Positions 13,801 through 24,981 of a stretch of DNA of 64,000 nt are shown piece by piece. Both the position numbers and the translations under genes were made by a program. The stretch's first letter is position 1. Each line of letters opens with the position of its first letter. Under the pieces are notes generated by a model. It was given only the letters and a program-made list of their open reading frames with translations, did no database searches and was not told the DNA's origin. Source of the DNA: Plectrocnemia conspersa (taxonomy: Eukaryota > Arthropoda > Insecta > Trichoptera > Polycentropodidae); assembly GCA_009617715.1 (NCBI GenBank), contig VTFK01000544.1, positions 118,564-182,563 on the forward strand, given 5' to 3'.

Positions 13801-16800
13801 TTTTCTATGTAGTTATAGCACAAGAAAAACCTTATTGTTACATGGATACTCGAAATGAAATATATCATTAAAATAAATCTAAGCGAAAATAAATATTTTT
13901 TTAGTATATTTAAGAAAAACGTTAAAACAACAAATATTTAATAAAATATGATTTTTTTAAAGCCTATAAATACATATGTATATAAAAAAAAAATTAATAA
14001 TGACATTGTTGCCAAATCGTTAAAACTGGTGTTTAGTATGAGGTTTATGTTATTAGTATACAATAGCGTTTTTTAATGCCGCAATAGCGGCAGGCCATTT
14101 AGTTACATGTATAGTTCTGGTCAATCCCCTTATATTTACCACCCACCATTAAAAATTCACTTTGTTGACTTATAAAATGAATTTAAATGTTTATCGTTTA
14201 TAATAGGTTATTCGTTTATAATTTGTAACCCATTGCTACGTATGGATTTATGTGATTTAATTGCTTTTTAATTGATTTGGGACCGTACAAATTAAAATTA
14301 AAATTAGAATCCACATATTTGTACGTTAAAATTTTTTCCTGTTAATAAAATTAATTCAGAACAATTTCTATTCCTGAAATACCTAAAATAAACATTAAAT
14401 CGAGTATGGTTTTATTTTCTTTTTACTGTGCAAAACCTACTAAAGTATTTGTACTTTCACAACGACAAAACTTCTCGACTTTGGCAGTGTTCGTGCGTGT
14501 GTTAAATTGTATGCGGCAGTGCAACAAAATCACGAATGAAAGCCGTTTGTGAGCCAAAATTACGGCAACTTTTATTGTCGGACTGGAAGCAATATTTGCT
14601 CGGCGCCTGTGCTAAGGAACAATTACGCACGCACGTACATACAAACAAGCAATTTAAATAACTATTGCCGCGCCAGGGCCGCACTTTGCCACCACGGACC
14701 ATTTGATTTTAATTAAAAGTTTTCGGCTCCGTTTTCAGCGTGGCCCCGATTTTTCGCGTCGGATCACCCCGGGCGGGCTCGAAAGCTACTTTTGCATTGA
14801 AATGCGAATAGCACGTGAGAGAAATGCGCTTTATGCCCTAAATCACCGGGTGTTTATTGGAGGGGTGAAAAGCCATTAGCGACCCTGTGTTTTTCTACGT
14901 AGTCATTTTTAAAAAAAAATCTAAATTGCAAATAATGATTATATTGCACGAATTGATACGCTTTATTTGTAATATTTATTATTTTATGAGCAAAATTTTC
15001 ACGCATAATTTCAATTAGTTGATTTTTCAATTACTGGTATAATAATGTATGGTAATTTCAATCATGCACCAACTTACTTTATCTCTTCAATATCTTACAT
15101 TAGTGAAAGATGCAACTGTCATAGGCTAGTTGTCTTAAGTGGCCAAGATGAACTCGATTATACTTTATCATTGATCGAATGTTTAATTAAGAATATCGAA
15201 TCATAATATATATGGAATACGAGCCTGGTGATTAAACTTTTATAATTTTTTTTACTCAATTGGCTGACAGCACCCCATTTTATACAAACTGCTTTTCTTT
15301 AGCAGTACTTTAAAGTTCTTCTCTATAAAATACGAATCTCAGTAAAAGGCGAACGCATTATACGTATTAAGATTTTGCCTCCTATTTGAATGGTACGTGA
15401 CTTAATATGTAACAATAGCAATGATACGGTAAATTTTCTCTAAGATTAAAAACATTGTAATGATTCTCAATTTCTTTCAATGAGTGTGAAAATCCGTTCT
15501 TAGAAACATTATATTTTTTTGCGTTTGAAACAAAGTGGCAAAAAAGTCTGACTTGTATAAGTTCTAGGTAAAAAATATTGATGACAATAAGTGTACTACG
15601 CCATGTTTGCACTTATATGTTAGTTTAGAGTAGGGAGAGATCATTTGCTTTTCCTACTCTCGACCGTCTGATAAATGCAATACTTCAGGGTGGAAACAGA
15701 ATTTTTATTATTGTCTGTTAGCTATCTAATAAAATTATTTTTACATAATGGTTAATATAGCTTCTGGAGATTTAGTAATCTTGTATGTAACCTTATAATA
15801 ATCTCGGGTTTATGTATTTGTAGCATTCCACTGAATGTTTTGTTTTCTTTCAGCAACAGCAATTATTTTACGTTTCTACATTATATTCACACAAATATTC
15901 AATCGAATATTTTAGATTTATTATTTATTAATTCTGATAAACAAAATTTTTTAGCAAGTCGCAGTTAGCTGTAACAATTTTAACCAAGACCTTTATCTGG
16001 TTCGATTCTCTAAAAATCGTGAAAAAAAACGTACGTAACGGTTGTTCGTCATAGTGGGAACGATCGGTATGGACTTAAATTAAAAATATGGTACGGAATA
16101 CGGGCTAAAGAAGCAAAATAATTAAAACATAAGTAAAAATAATAAATAATTAAATAATAAATATTTACAAAAATACCTTTAGCTGTTTAAGAAATACTTT
16201 TTTTTAACTTTTAATTCATATTCTATGCAGTTTATATTTTACTTCTGTAATTTGTTTTTAAATTCATTCAGATTGTGGTCAATGGTAGCAGATTTTCTTA
16301 TGCAATTTTGCTTTACACGTTTTTTTTATTTATTTACAGAATAATAAATTAATATAAAAACAGTAAAAAAAGATTGACTCTTATATTGACAAAACAAACA
16401 ATGTGTATTTTAAGCGACATATTATTTTTTATTATGAAGCAGTGATTAGAGCAAACATTTTTTATCAAACTATGCTACAGAAAAATAGTATTAAGTTACA
16501 TAATTTTACTGCTAATATTAATTATTATATTATCCTTAAAATATGTTTCAATAATCGGAAAACTTTTTTTATTAAAACTATAAACTAACTTAACATTTAT
16601 AAAAATTTGCTGGTATTATTTGCCAAATTAAATCTATTTCATACTGTGTATACGATAGATAAAAAAGATTGCATATTCAATCACTTATTATTAGTTGATA
16701 TTTCTGTGAAATATACCAACGGAGAATGGTATACTACGAATCGCAAAAGTTTAACAAAGTATTATTGTACTCATCTCAACCAACTTTTTCATATTATAAC

Positions 16801-18905
16801 TTTTATTAATATCATATATCAGATACACACATTCATACACAGGATGTGACAGAAAGGTAGAAAATATAAAAAATATTATTACAATATTTTTTCGGCAATT
16901 ACAAACCTATATTTAAATTTATTTTTTCAGATAAATTTCCTTAATTTTATAATTTTTATATATTTTTTTAATGTAATAGTCTGATTTGTTCAAAAGCCTG
17001 TTGTGATCTGTTACTTACAAAAAATATATGCTGATAACTATTCCTTATTATTTTAATAATAAAATAAAAAAGTCAATATTTTTGATATAAATTATTCATA
17101 GCATATGATGTATTATATAATATAATGTATTGTCACGATTTGCATTAGAGTTGTTTTTATATCTATATTTACATATATATGTATCATGTTTTAGGTGGTA
17201 AATTTGAACCTGTGTTATTAGACAATGCTTACAAAATGCACATGAAGTTAACCATAAAAGCAATGGGACCCTCAGACTTTGGAGCATATAAATGTGTTTC
17301 AAAAAACTCTCTAGGGGACACAGATGGCACAATTAAAGTTTATCGTGAGTATTAATTAATCATTTTTCATTATATTTATGTATATTATTTTTTGGTTATG
17401 TCGTATTATTTGTTTGTTTGTCTGAACGGAATTAATTCCGTCAAAAGTTGTAACGAAAAGAGATGGAACCGTTGTTTGGAGTCCGCAAATCTGTGCACGC
17501 CACAAAACCCGTCCGGAATCCGAAAGCAATGAAAAATATATGTTTAAGTTACCCTTTTATTTTTGCTCAAAGCTTGTCTCTCTTCTCTCTGCCGTTGTAC
17601 TGTGTATAGCAATTTACTTTTTAATGACGTTTGAAAGGATCGTTTGCTTTGCGATGATGCTAAACCAAAAATACGAACTGTCAAATTCAACAACTGCTAT
17701 TTGTTAAACGCGCCACATTTAACTTTTTATTTTATTTTTTGCACACGACCGATAAAAAAAGGTTTATTAATAATTTAAAGAGAAATAGAATACAGAAAAA
17801 CAAAAATATTTCTTTTATTGGTAATTATATTCGAATGACGTCATATGATAAATGGTGCGTATTTGATTAATTTAACTAAGTTATAAATATGTGAGGTATG
17901 CACATATTATAGGAGGGATGTAAGTTTCCTCTGGACTATCTGTCAACAACATGTTAAAAGAAATAAAATACAAAAAGGGATATATATCTTAAAATTCGGG
18001 TTCATGTATTTTATTAAAAAACATTTTTATACTATATACAAACGTTATGTTGCTCAATGTTAAAAATTTCAACCATAAACTTAGGTTAATCCATACATAT
18101 GCAATTTTAAAAATGCTTAATTTTGTTAATAAAATATTATATAGAGTCCTCAATAAGATAGCAGAGAATAACAGAGTCAGATATCATACATTCCTCAACT
18201 AGAAAACTACCAGGTTTTAAAGTATCTAAAGATAGGATTTAATCACTTTTACTTTAAAGAAATGCGCTATTCATTTACTACAGAAAATAGCCTTTAAAAC
18301 TGTTTTCAAAACAATGCTACCTATATATGAAAATCTAATGAAAGCATACTGATTTCATTATCATTTTATACAATAGATAAAAAAATATTGCAAATGTGTT
18401 ATTTTTAGTTTCTGATGTACCATGTCATATATCCGTTGAAAATGATTCAGGATCTGATATCTTATCTTAATGTCTGACGTTTTGTATTTTGTTATTTTTA
18501 TTAACAGATTATATTTTTTCAGCTGTAGCTCGAACCACCCAAAAGTCAGCCACAGAAACAAGCTACAAAAAAGGTAATAAAATAACTCACATATAAAATT
18601 AAAATAAATATATACCTTACTATTACAATTCTAGGAAAGACCCGTAAAGTCTCAAATGCTGGCGATTCAAACGATATTGGCGATGGCATTCTTGGATCAC
18701 AAGGTTATTACTTTATTGCGTGTAAATCTAGTAATAGCATAACAATTTATAATTGATATTTTTTTCAGATTTAAAAATGAGAAACTCTGACATTGACGAC
18801 GAAGATTATGATGGAAATTCGAGTCAAATCTCAATCGATATCAAATCGTCAATATCGATATTATTTGCTATTATATTAACGCATATATTTAATTGGTTTA
18901 TTTAA
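1737..18905 (+). CDS. DIP: DIP-type Ig-domain cell adhesion protein, 3' part (7 exons)
   Basis: Joined exons are 1737-1895, 6985-7113, 8834-8971, 17195-17344, 18523-18573, 18635-18703 and 18769-18905, giving about 277 residues and a stop. All have GT-AG borders and phase-1 junctions, usual for Ig genes. Residues 1-96 form an Ig domain (Cys in LRCAATG, Trp in ITWRREGG, Cys in YLCIASNG). Residues 97-191 form another (LECHSEA, NYWTRE, DFGAYKCVSKNSLG). The motifs VPPDILDYPTS, SNGVPPTVSKR and PPMIWIQNQLVGA are typical of arthropod Dpr-interacting proteins, which bind Dpr partners at the neuron surface during synaptic matching. The C-terminus is an acidic, Asn/Ser stretch and about 18 hydrophobic residues ending at the stop, as for a GPI signal. 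The first Ig domain and signal peptide lie outside the window. The paralogue is not resolved; an eta/theta-like member is my guess. Confidence 0.9.
3840..4260. other. GC-richer intronic block, possible regulatory DNA
   Basis: This block stands out from the A/T-rich intron by base composition. It contains no long open frame and no transposon motif I know. It has homeodomain-type TAATCA/ATTAAT words near 4110-4160. A conserved enhancer is one explanation; an old insertion is another. Confidence 0.3.
4645..4925 (+). pseudogene. mariner transposase relic (N-terminal HTH region)
   Basis: Read across frame breaks, the + strand gives MGFKAKEVKQIYGD, a Cys/Lys-rich stretch, then GHGNVERQPL and TKLDNQAL, and in a shifted frame KSIKELSVKLGRR. 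This order matches the N-terminal helix-turn-helix part of mariner transposases: 'ICEVYGE', 'GNFDLEDEPRSGRP..LDN.AL', 'SIRELAEKLG'. The catalytic half and the terminal repeats are not recognisable. Several frameshifts and stops show that it is dead. The call rests on motif order. Confidence 0.5.
5879..5940. repeat. Palindrome with TTAGG-like arms
   Basis: A perfect 11-bp stem, TATGCTACGAT (5896-5906), pairs with its complement at 5909-5919 around a 2-base loop. The stem extends imperfectly on both sides through TTAGGTTGAGTTAGG and its near complement CCAACCTAGCCTAACTCAA. The outer arms resemble degenerate copies of the insect telomere word TTAGG, but they are not a tandem telomeric array. Confidence 0.7.
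6024..6284. mobile_element. hAT-type MITE with ~40-bp terminal inverted repeats
   Basis: The left end starts CAGGGCGGTGCAACGG and continues GTGCAAGGTACCCAGG and CTGCATATTAAGAGGGGGTC. The right end (about 6245-6284) is its reverse complement with few differences: GGACCCCCTCATAGTATGC, then AGCCTGGGTACCTTGCAC. The CAGGG(C)GG terminus is typical of hAT elements. The right end lacks the outermost ~16 bases, so no 8-bp duplication can be shown. The interior is pure A/T-rich spacer with no transposase. Confidence 0.7.
6985..7113 (+). CDS. DIP: DIP exon: C-terminal half of Ig domain 2
   Basis: The acceptor is gcacacag and the donor gtaagt. It encodes TSVEGPVLNISRVNRSHMG, then PYLCIASNGVPPTVSKR and ISLTIH. 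The second Ig cysteine is in YLC. Asn-Ile-Ser and Asn-Arg-Ser are possible glycosylation sites. A proline stands before Tyr-Leu-Cys where alanine is usual in the family. It is phase 1 on both sides. Confidence 0.93.
7114..8833 (+). other. DIP intron (1.7 kb)
   Basis: The intron runs from gtaagt to ttgcag and splits the two Ig domains exactly at the inter-domain border. It carries a probable pogo-like remnant (7420-7745). The remainder is A/T-rich, and nothing else is recognised. Confidence 0.85.
7420..7745. mobile_element. Possible pogo/Tigger-like MITE remnant
   Basis: One end reads GAAACCTCAGACAACGAGTA. The other has TTATGGGAAAAATTGCTTTG followed by ATACGAGTGTTTTGAAATACG. Ends of this kind, with 'TACGAG' words and 'TTATGGGAAAAATTG', are frequent in pogo/Tigger-type elements. 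The inverted repeats are badly worn and no coding part remains, so the assignment is tentative. Confidence 0.35.
8834..8971 (+). CDS. DIP: DIP exon: N-terminal half of Ig domain 3
   Basis: The acceptor is ttgcag and the donor gtatgt. The split codon gives Phe, then PPMIWIQNQLVGAVEG, LTLECHSEAFPK with the first cysteine, and SINYWTREKGEIVPQ with the core tryptophan. It is phase 1 on both sides. An open frame beginning at 8743 includes intron sequence and is not the true start. Confidence 0.93.
10105..10145. repeat. Short dispersed repeat, copy 1
   Basis: The block CTCTACCACGTCATGTGGAT followed by CCCAGCGGAAAAATCAGTGT is shared with 12590-12632 (CACGTCACACGGATCCCAGT, then GGAAACGGTAGTG). A weaker reverse copy may lie at 24882-24925. 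It is probably a fragment of an old transposon. Confidence 0.45.
12590..12635. repeat. Short dispersed repeat, copy 2
   Basis: This is the partner of the block at 10105-10145, sharing the core ACGTCA..GGATCCCAG.GGAAA. Both lie in the same intron and the same orientation, about 2.5 kb apart. Confidence 0.45.
13199..13761. mobile_element. Possible piggyBac-type non-autonomous element
   Basis: The left end is TTAA followed by CCCTTTCAGTGCC. The right end, read inward on the other strand, is TTAA followed by CATTTTAAGCGCC. The tetranucleotide TTAA at both borders and the imperfectly matching 13-bp ends fit a piggyBac-type insertion of about 555 bp. No transposase motif is present. The end match is only partial (about 9 of 13), so chance cannot be excluded. 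Confidence 0.35.
14440..14890. other. GC-richer intronic block, possible regulatory DNA
   Basis: This is a marked GC-richer island inside the 8.2-kb intron, with CpG-containing words such as GCGCC, CCGGGCGGGC and CGCGTCGG. No splice-bounded coding exon was found in it. The reverse-strand open frame within it has no family motif. An enhancer or an alternative promoter is possible. Confidence 0.3.
17195..17344 (+). CDS. DIP: DIP exon: C-terminal half of Ig domain 3
   Basis: The acceptor is gttttag and the donor gtgagt. It encodes GGKFEPVLLDNAYKMHMK, LTIKAMGPSDFGAYKC with the classic D-x-G-x-Y-x-C motif and the second cysteine, then VSKNSLGDTDGTIKVY. The motif KNSLGDTDG is characteristic of DIP proteins. 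It is phase 1 on both sides. Confidence 0.95.
17345..18522 (+). other. DIP intron (1.2 kb)
   Basis: The intron runs from gtgagt to tttttcag. It contains a 16-bp perfect palindrome (17426-17441) and a mildly GC-richer stretch (about 17420-17720). Nothing else is recognised. Confidence 0.85.
17426..17441. promoter_or_regulatory. 16-bp perfect palindrome
   Basis: ACGGAATTAATTCCGT is a perfect inverted repeat centred on ATTAAT, a homeodomain-type core. It could be a dimer binding site, or chance in A/T-rich DNA. Confidence 0.25.
18523..18573 (+). CDS. DIP: DIP exon: linker after Ig domain 3
   Basis: The acceptor is tttttcag and the donor gtaata. It encodes PVARTTQKSATETSYKK. This is a low-complexity, Thr/Ser/Lys-rich stalk, as found after the last Ig domain in this family. 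It is phase 1 on both sides. Confidence 0.85.
18635..18703 (+). CDS. DIP: DIP exon: stalk
   Basis: It follows a 61-bp intron (acceptor ttctag) and ends before a gttatt donor. It encodes GKTRKVSNAGDSNDIGDG and ILGSQ. The reading frame and phase agree with both neighbours. The donor gttatt is weaker than the others in the gene. Confidence 0.8.
18769..18905 (+). CDS. DIP: DIP terminal exon with GPI-signal-like tail
   Basis: The acceptor is tttttcag. It encodes DLKMRNSDIDDEDYDG, NSSQISIDIKSS, then the hydrophobic tail ISILFAIILTHIFNWFI and TAA (18903-18905). A small-residue site (Asn-Ser-Ser), a short spacer and a hydrophobic tail that ends at the stop with no cytoplasmic residues fit a GPI-anchor signal. 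DIP proteins are known to be GPI-anchored. A tail-end membrane helix is the alternative. Confidence 0.85.
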
Positions 18906-19088
18906 ATACAGTGGATGACCAAATAAACTTTTAGGCATGGATAATCATGTACATATCATTTTATGATATATTTAAAGAGTGATTGAAAAACTAGAGTGAA
19001 ATATAATATTTTAACGAAAAGAGACAATGAGCATATCAAAATGATTGCGTTTAATAAATTTACGAAACGGCAATCATTCGTGTTGGTT

Positions 19089-19140
19089 AATAAACGAATA
19101 TAGTTATATTTAATGTAGTTAATAAAACCTGTTATTTTTT
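19089..19140 (+). terminator. Candidate polyadenylation region of DIP gene
   Basis: AATAAA occurs at 19089-19094 and 19121-19126, and the second is followed at once by a U-rich run. An earlier AATAAA at 18922 is only 17 bases after the stop, so it is less likely to be used alone. Confidence 0.4.
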
Positions 19141-20939
19141 TTTAATATTATTTTTTTAAGTCGTACAAAAATAATAACTTATGTTTGTTGTAAAATCCCA
19201 AAGTTCCTTGCTGCAAAGATAATTTAAAATAGGACTGAATATGCATGAGGAATATTATAACTAAGTATTATAGAATAAGTTAATTCAATTGCTTTACATG
19301 TTGTCAAAATATCATATGAAAGCGCTTGATAGAAATTATGTGATGTTTATTATAAGAATAATTATTAATAATTAAGTATTAAATATATTAAAACAACAAA
19401 CATATATTTTTTAAAAAACAAGCATCAGTATCATTTAGCTATTAGAACAATTTAGTAATTATTATTATATATAAAAATCAGTAGTATTTATTAAGTATAA
19501 AGCAAACTAATCAAAAAAGCTATTTGTATTATATAATGAATATTATAAGTAATATTGTTTGCTTAAATAAAATGTGTAATATTTTTATATTGTCCTAATA
19601 AATGTCACTAAAACACAAATATTTTGTTTATATTATTTACCTTAAATATTTCGCGTGAAAAATAATATCATGTTCTAAAACACTCGTGTGTCTCATTATT
19701 CAAATTTACGTCATATTTAATGCGACTATTATGTTGCGCTTAATAGGAAGCAGCTGCAGTTTTAAAAGGGAGCTTAAAGCTTTTAACTTAGATAAATTGC
19801 ATCTAATCTTCCGTAAGTGTATTAAACATCTTTATATGTCATATAAATATATATTTAATTTATGTATTTTTTTATAAATATAAAAACAAACTAAGGATCA
19901 GATATAAATGAGGATCGTTTAATAGCCGATAGTGTAATTATGTATTTTTACCAACACTTTTGGCTGCATTAGCCAACAAATTTATTGGCACGTGGATGTA
20001 GGGTCTGGTTGGCTCGCGTGCAATGACCATATAAATTAGCCCAAGTGGCTTGATCATGAAGATACATAGTTTTATATAAAGCTCAACAGACAATTTAGTA
20101 CGTCCTGTCGCTAATGTTCTCTGGATTTAATAAATTTTACACATTTATAAATAAATTAGTTTCTTTTTTTGCTTATGTAATAGAACATGTACTACATATT
20201 TAATCAATCTTGACTGGATAATTGTGGTATTGAAGAAATTCAATCAGTGTGAATAACATTTTTTTATTAATTACAATCACCCTAAGCACGATAGAAAATG
20301 AATAAATTGAGGACTTATAAAGAATTATTTTAAAGATATTTAATCGTTATATTTTATGGCATTTGCAATAGTAAAAATATTTATTTATTATTATATTTAT
20401 CTGAATAAATAAAATTTAAAAGGTAGGTGCTTGATAAATTTCCATTTTAAATAAATTATTAATATCATCTACACATAAGGTTGCCAATCATTTTTATATT
20501 TAACTTCGCCTTTTTTGGAAAAATTAAAATTTTCAAGGTCCGACTAGACGTTACCGTCCGATAATTACAAAAAGTATTTTTTTTTAAATTATCTGATGAC
20601 AGCTACCTCATAAGAATTATAAATATAAATAACTTTGATATTTAATTTTATTCACCATATTCCAAATAAGAATTGAATAGAAAAATGGAATATAATAAAA
20701 GTTGCTACGGTCCGCAAATGAAACATTATATTGTAATAAACATCATTGATAACTGAAACTGTTGTTTTCATTATGTTTTTAACTCATATCGTATCTGAAA
20801 AATATTATTTTATATCCTTTCTATATGTAATATTATGTTACCGGAACTGCGCCTTAAATATATACATATAAGAACGTCTGTATGTCCTTTTGAACTAATT
20901 CTTTAAGATAAACGTTAACTTTAATAACATTTTGAATGA

Positions 20940-21520
20940 GACATTAACTTATGTTTCCTCTTTGCTCCTCGGACCGTCGAAAGGGAGAGAACGATTCGTC
21001 CGCCCCTGGCTAAACTTCCATACAAAATGCCCCAGAAAAGTTTATGCAAAGAAAAGAGGACCAACTTTGCTTGTCGTTAGTTGAAAATCTAATTAAAGTT
21101 GAAATTTTATAGAGCACACCTATTCATACCTTCTCACCTCGACGAGAGCCACCAAAGCATCACGTCTTCAATTTTTATCCTTTCAAATTTATTTCACATC
21201 GCCCTTTCTTCATTTTTTCACGTTGAAAGGAGCAAGTTGGGTCGAGGAAAACTTTCGATGGGGCCCGGTCTCGATCCGTCGGTCTTTAGCTCCCCGCTCG
21301 CCCCCTGGGGGGCATGCGGGACTCTAAACAATAAAAAGCTCCCCTCATTGTCCCGTAAACTGGGAACGTTTACGAGGACATACATAAAGTGTAAAAGGTC
21401 ACGTGGGAACGCGATAGTCGACATTCGCTCTTTTACGAACCCAAATCACTATAAACACCCTTTATGTTGTCAAAACACCGTTGTAAGCGTGAATGCTTAA
21501 ACCGAATAACCTAATGCACT
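20940..21520. other. GC-richer block downstream of DIP gene
   Basis: This is a distinct island of higher GC, including CCCCGCTCGCCCCCTGGGG near 21290-21310, with open frames on both strands (133 aa on +). Neither frame shows a known motif, and overlapping open frames on both strands are expected in GC-richer DNA. It may be an unrecognised exon, a promoter or an enhancer. Confidence 0.3.
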
Positions 21521-23735
21521 GTCTTTAATAAAAATTGAACGAGCTCGTTACGACTCGGTTTTTAACAGTTACTTTAGCAGAACATCTAAAGTGTAATGCC
21601 TAAATTCATACAATATCAAGCACAAGAGACAATATTGTTCGTTGACATTTTAATTTTATTTTCGGGTTTTTAACTCTCGTAACTGTAGTATAGAATTATC
21701 GTACTCGTTGAAGTAAATGTGTCTGTACCTATTTTGGATGCATTATATTTTCACATAAAGTGATACAATAATACAACATAACTATAATGAATCAATAATG
21801 CATACCACTAACTCTAAAAATTTTGAAACATACCGCAAATGACCCTTAAGTTGCAAGTAACTTAATCTTATATTCAGCTCATATTTTTTAAAGTTTAAAA
21901 AAAATAAATCCACTAGCAATGCTCATAGAAACACTTGTGATATGAACATAGATGACTATGTGACCGAACGAACATGCAAAAACTAGTTTGCCAGATTTCT
22001 ATTCAGCAATTTTTCGTTTGCGAGTGAAAAGGGTCGAGAGAGGCCTCAAATGCTAGATAACGACGCTCTATTACAGCGATGCTAAATCTTTTCTGACGAT
22101 TGATCAGAATTAAATTAAAATAAATGAATTATAAGTACTTCAAAAAATAAAAGCAATGTATATAATTAACTCTTTAATTATTATAAAGTAACTACGTAAA
22201 ACAGACATTATATTTTTAAGTCGCTACAAATGATCAAATTAAAATATTTAGGGTGTTTGAAAACATATCTTAACTAATATAATGTTGCTTACTATAAACG
22301 TGATATAAATGTAATTGTTTACATGTATTTTTAATTTGGAATCAAATGTTAAAAAACCGTGCAGTCAAAATCAGAACAATGTTCATAAACTCTTGACCAG
22401 TAATGCTCATTATTTTTAAACCTTATGGTTAATATATATAGTGCTACTTAATATAAATATATTTAGATTGAAAATACCTAAAATAGTAACAATAGGAAGA
22501 TAATTCACAAAATTACAATCAGTGATGCGGAATTTTAATTTATTACTGATAACTTCCATGAATGAGAAATCTTGTTTACAAATATATATACGAACTTATG
22601 CAAACATATCGTTGTGCAAATTCGCTTAAGTGGAAATAACTTTCCAGAAGTTATTAATTTCAATTCCATTTGGCAAAGCAGAGAGTTTAAATAATTTACT
22701 CTTCTATGCCATATGAAATTTTAGATCGACGATTTCTATTCATAAGTTTCAAATTCTTGTCTAAAACTTTCGTTAAACGCAAACTAAATAATAAAAAATT
22801 ATAATAAATAAATAAAACCAGGTTTCAATGAATTTTTCAATGTTTTTCATGAATAGAAGTGCATTGTATATTTTATCAGCACACATTGTTACATGTTAGA
22901 AATGTTACATGTTAGAAACGAAGCTCTTGCAGTTGCAAATGTATTTATGTACATGAAATATTCTGGTCTAAATCTTAAAATTAAGTTTTATAAGCCCTTA
23001 ACGTTATTGTCTATGAAGAGTTCTAAGACTAAAATTTTTTATAAAATTGTGCATCCTAAAATATGTCTCTTAATCGTTCATGGCGTTAAATAGATTAATA
23101 TATTGGTTTTTACTTATACTGCCCTAATACTTGTTCAGCCAATTGTTAAACTAATTGTTAATAACCGTATACTGAAACATTAGGTAAAAAATAAAACATT
23201 TTATTTTTCTAAGATTCCCTGAGCAACTATTTAAGTATCATTGATAAGTTTTTATTATTTTTGCTACATTTTTTATTAATTAGAATTTATATGTTAGTTT
23301 TCAATTAGGTCTCGATACACCTGTCTCTCAATTTGTGCGATAGATACGTAAGAAGAAAATAAAAGATTTGTTTTAATAAATAATTACATATAAAATATCT
23401 AGATAAGTTTCAAGGAATTGCGTAATCTAACTACAAACTGCGCGCAAATTTTATTTAAGTCTTGTTAAACTTTAACAGAGTATTCAATATTTGGATCGAG
23501 ATTTAAAACCTTGTTTTCGAAGTTATTTATAAATCGGTAACAATCATTGTTGTTTTGAAGCATCTGTATTTTTAGTGCAAAAGTTAAAAATACTATACAT
23601 TATTTGAAATGTCATCTAATTAAATATTTATTACCCACATTATATGGTTTTGATCAATATTTTTGTTAATAAAATTTAAATGTTATAACTTACGAGTAAT
23701 CTTAGTTTGGTTTAATATAAGAATAAAAAATAGAG

Positions 23736-24151
23736 TTACCCCGAATGTAAACAGTTAATTAGGGACAATAAGTCTTGAATGAGAAAAAATGGGTATGGGA
23801 AGAAAGAACGTAGGTACCGTAATTTACATTGAAGCAGCTCTTGAACGTCATCCGACGAACAGGGAGCCACTTGATGATCAACTCTAAACATGTTGCTATA
23901 GAACTCGTTTATAACGATGATGGACACTCCAAATAAATAAAGCGCTTGCCGCTTGCATTTTTCCCAGCGCCAGCGGCGAGAGATGCTGCTGGCTGAAGCT
24001 TTTCAATATCAAACATTTGTATAGCCGGATATATTTTTTTAAAACCGTCAACATCGACAGTGAAAAGATTTATATTAAATGATGCATTCAAACCAGGATA
24101 ACATGCTTTTAAAATAAAAATAAAATATATTAATAAATACGAACACTTCAA
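23736..24151 (-). other. Unassigned GC-richer patch with short open frames
   Basis: Two minus-strand frames meet here. The segment MFDIEKLQPAASLAAGAGKN is unlike the A/T-driven translations around it. I do not recognise a family, and the frames are short. It could be a decayed gene or transposon fragment. Confidence 0.2.
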
Positions 24152-24981
24152 TAAGAGATTTGGAGCATTAAATTTAGATAAAATATTGGTAGATATAAGT
24201 AATATAATATGTATGGATAGATATAAATACTCTTAACAATAAGCATTATTAATCTTTTTCATGCACATTTATATCTTTGACGTAATGCTGGAAAATGTTT
24301 TCCACTTGAATTACGCTCTATTTTTTTTTTGAATTATGAATGTTTACACTATACCCGCTTTTCTAAATTAAAATTTTATATAATATAAGAAATGCATAAC
24401 AATACCAATAATAAAATTGTAATTTTTTAAAACATTAAACCAAAGCGTGTTCATCCAAGTGAATATTCCATATAACACTAAAAGCAACGGGATTGAAAAT
24501 TTCATCTTTATCCATTGAACGACAGAAATAGTACTTTAAATTGCTGGAAATGATATTCCACAATTTTCCACGTTGCTACACGAAAGCTATGGGATATATT
24601 TCGTAGATATTCAAAATTTTGATCCTAAACTTTTGTAAAACAAGAACCGCACATATGAAATGCGATTATGTAACGCGTCAATTTGTATCTTCAATAATCA
24701 TATCAAGATACTAAAATAATAAAAAAAAAATTAATTTCAATCACAATCTCTTACATTATTTAATAACAAACGTTTAATAAAAGTTATATATAATCATAAA
24801 GTGTTGAGCTATATACAAGAAATATCCTAAAAGTATAGGTAGAAGACTAGTGAAAACGGAATGCGAATTATTTTTACTTGAATGGTAACACTACCGTTTT
24901 CGCTTGGATGCTAGTGGTGTGATAGACGAATCACTGATGCAACCAATTTTATGTTGTTATTTCATGTGTCGTTAGAGCTTC

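Larger units (their letters stand above)
8972..17194 (+). other. DIP intron (8.2 kb) inside Ig domain 3
   Basis: The intron runs from gtatgt to gttttag and is the largest in the window. It splits the third Ig domain between the core tryptophan and the second cysteine. It holds two short related repeat blocks (10109 and 12593), a probable piggyBac-type element (13199-13761) and a GC-richer block (14440-14890). A smaller GC-richer patch lies near 10580-10730. No other exon was seen. Confidence 0.85.
19141..24981. other. Intergenic region, mostly featureless
   Basis: This is A/T-rich DNA without a recognisable gene. Exceptions are a GC-richer block at 20940-21520 and an unassigned GC-richer patch at 23736-24151, described separately. 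The short open frames here carry no domain I know. Confidence 0.6.
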
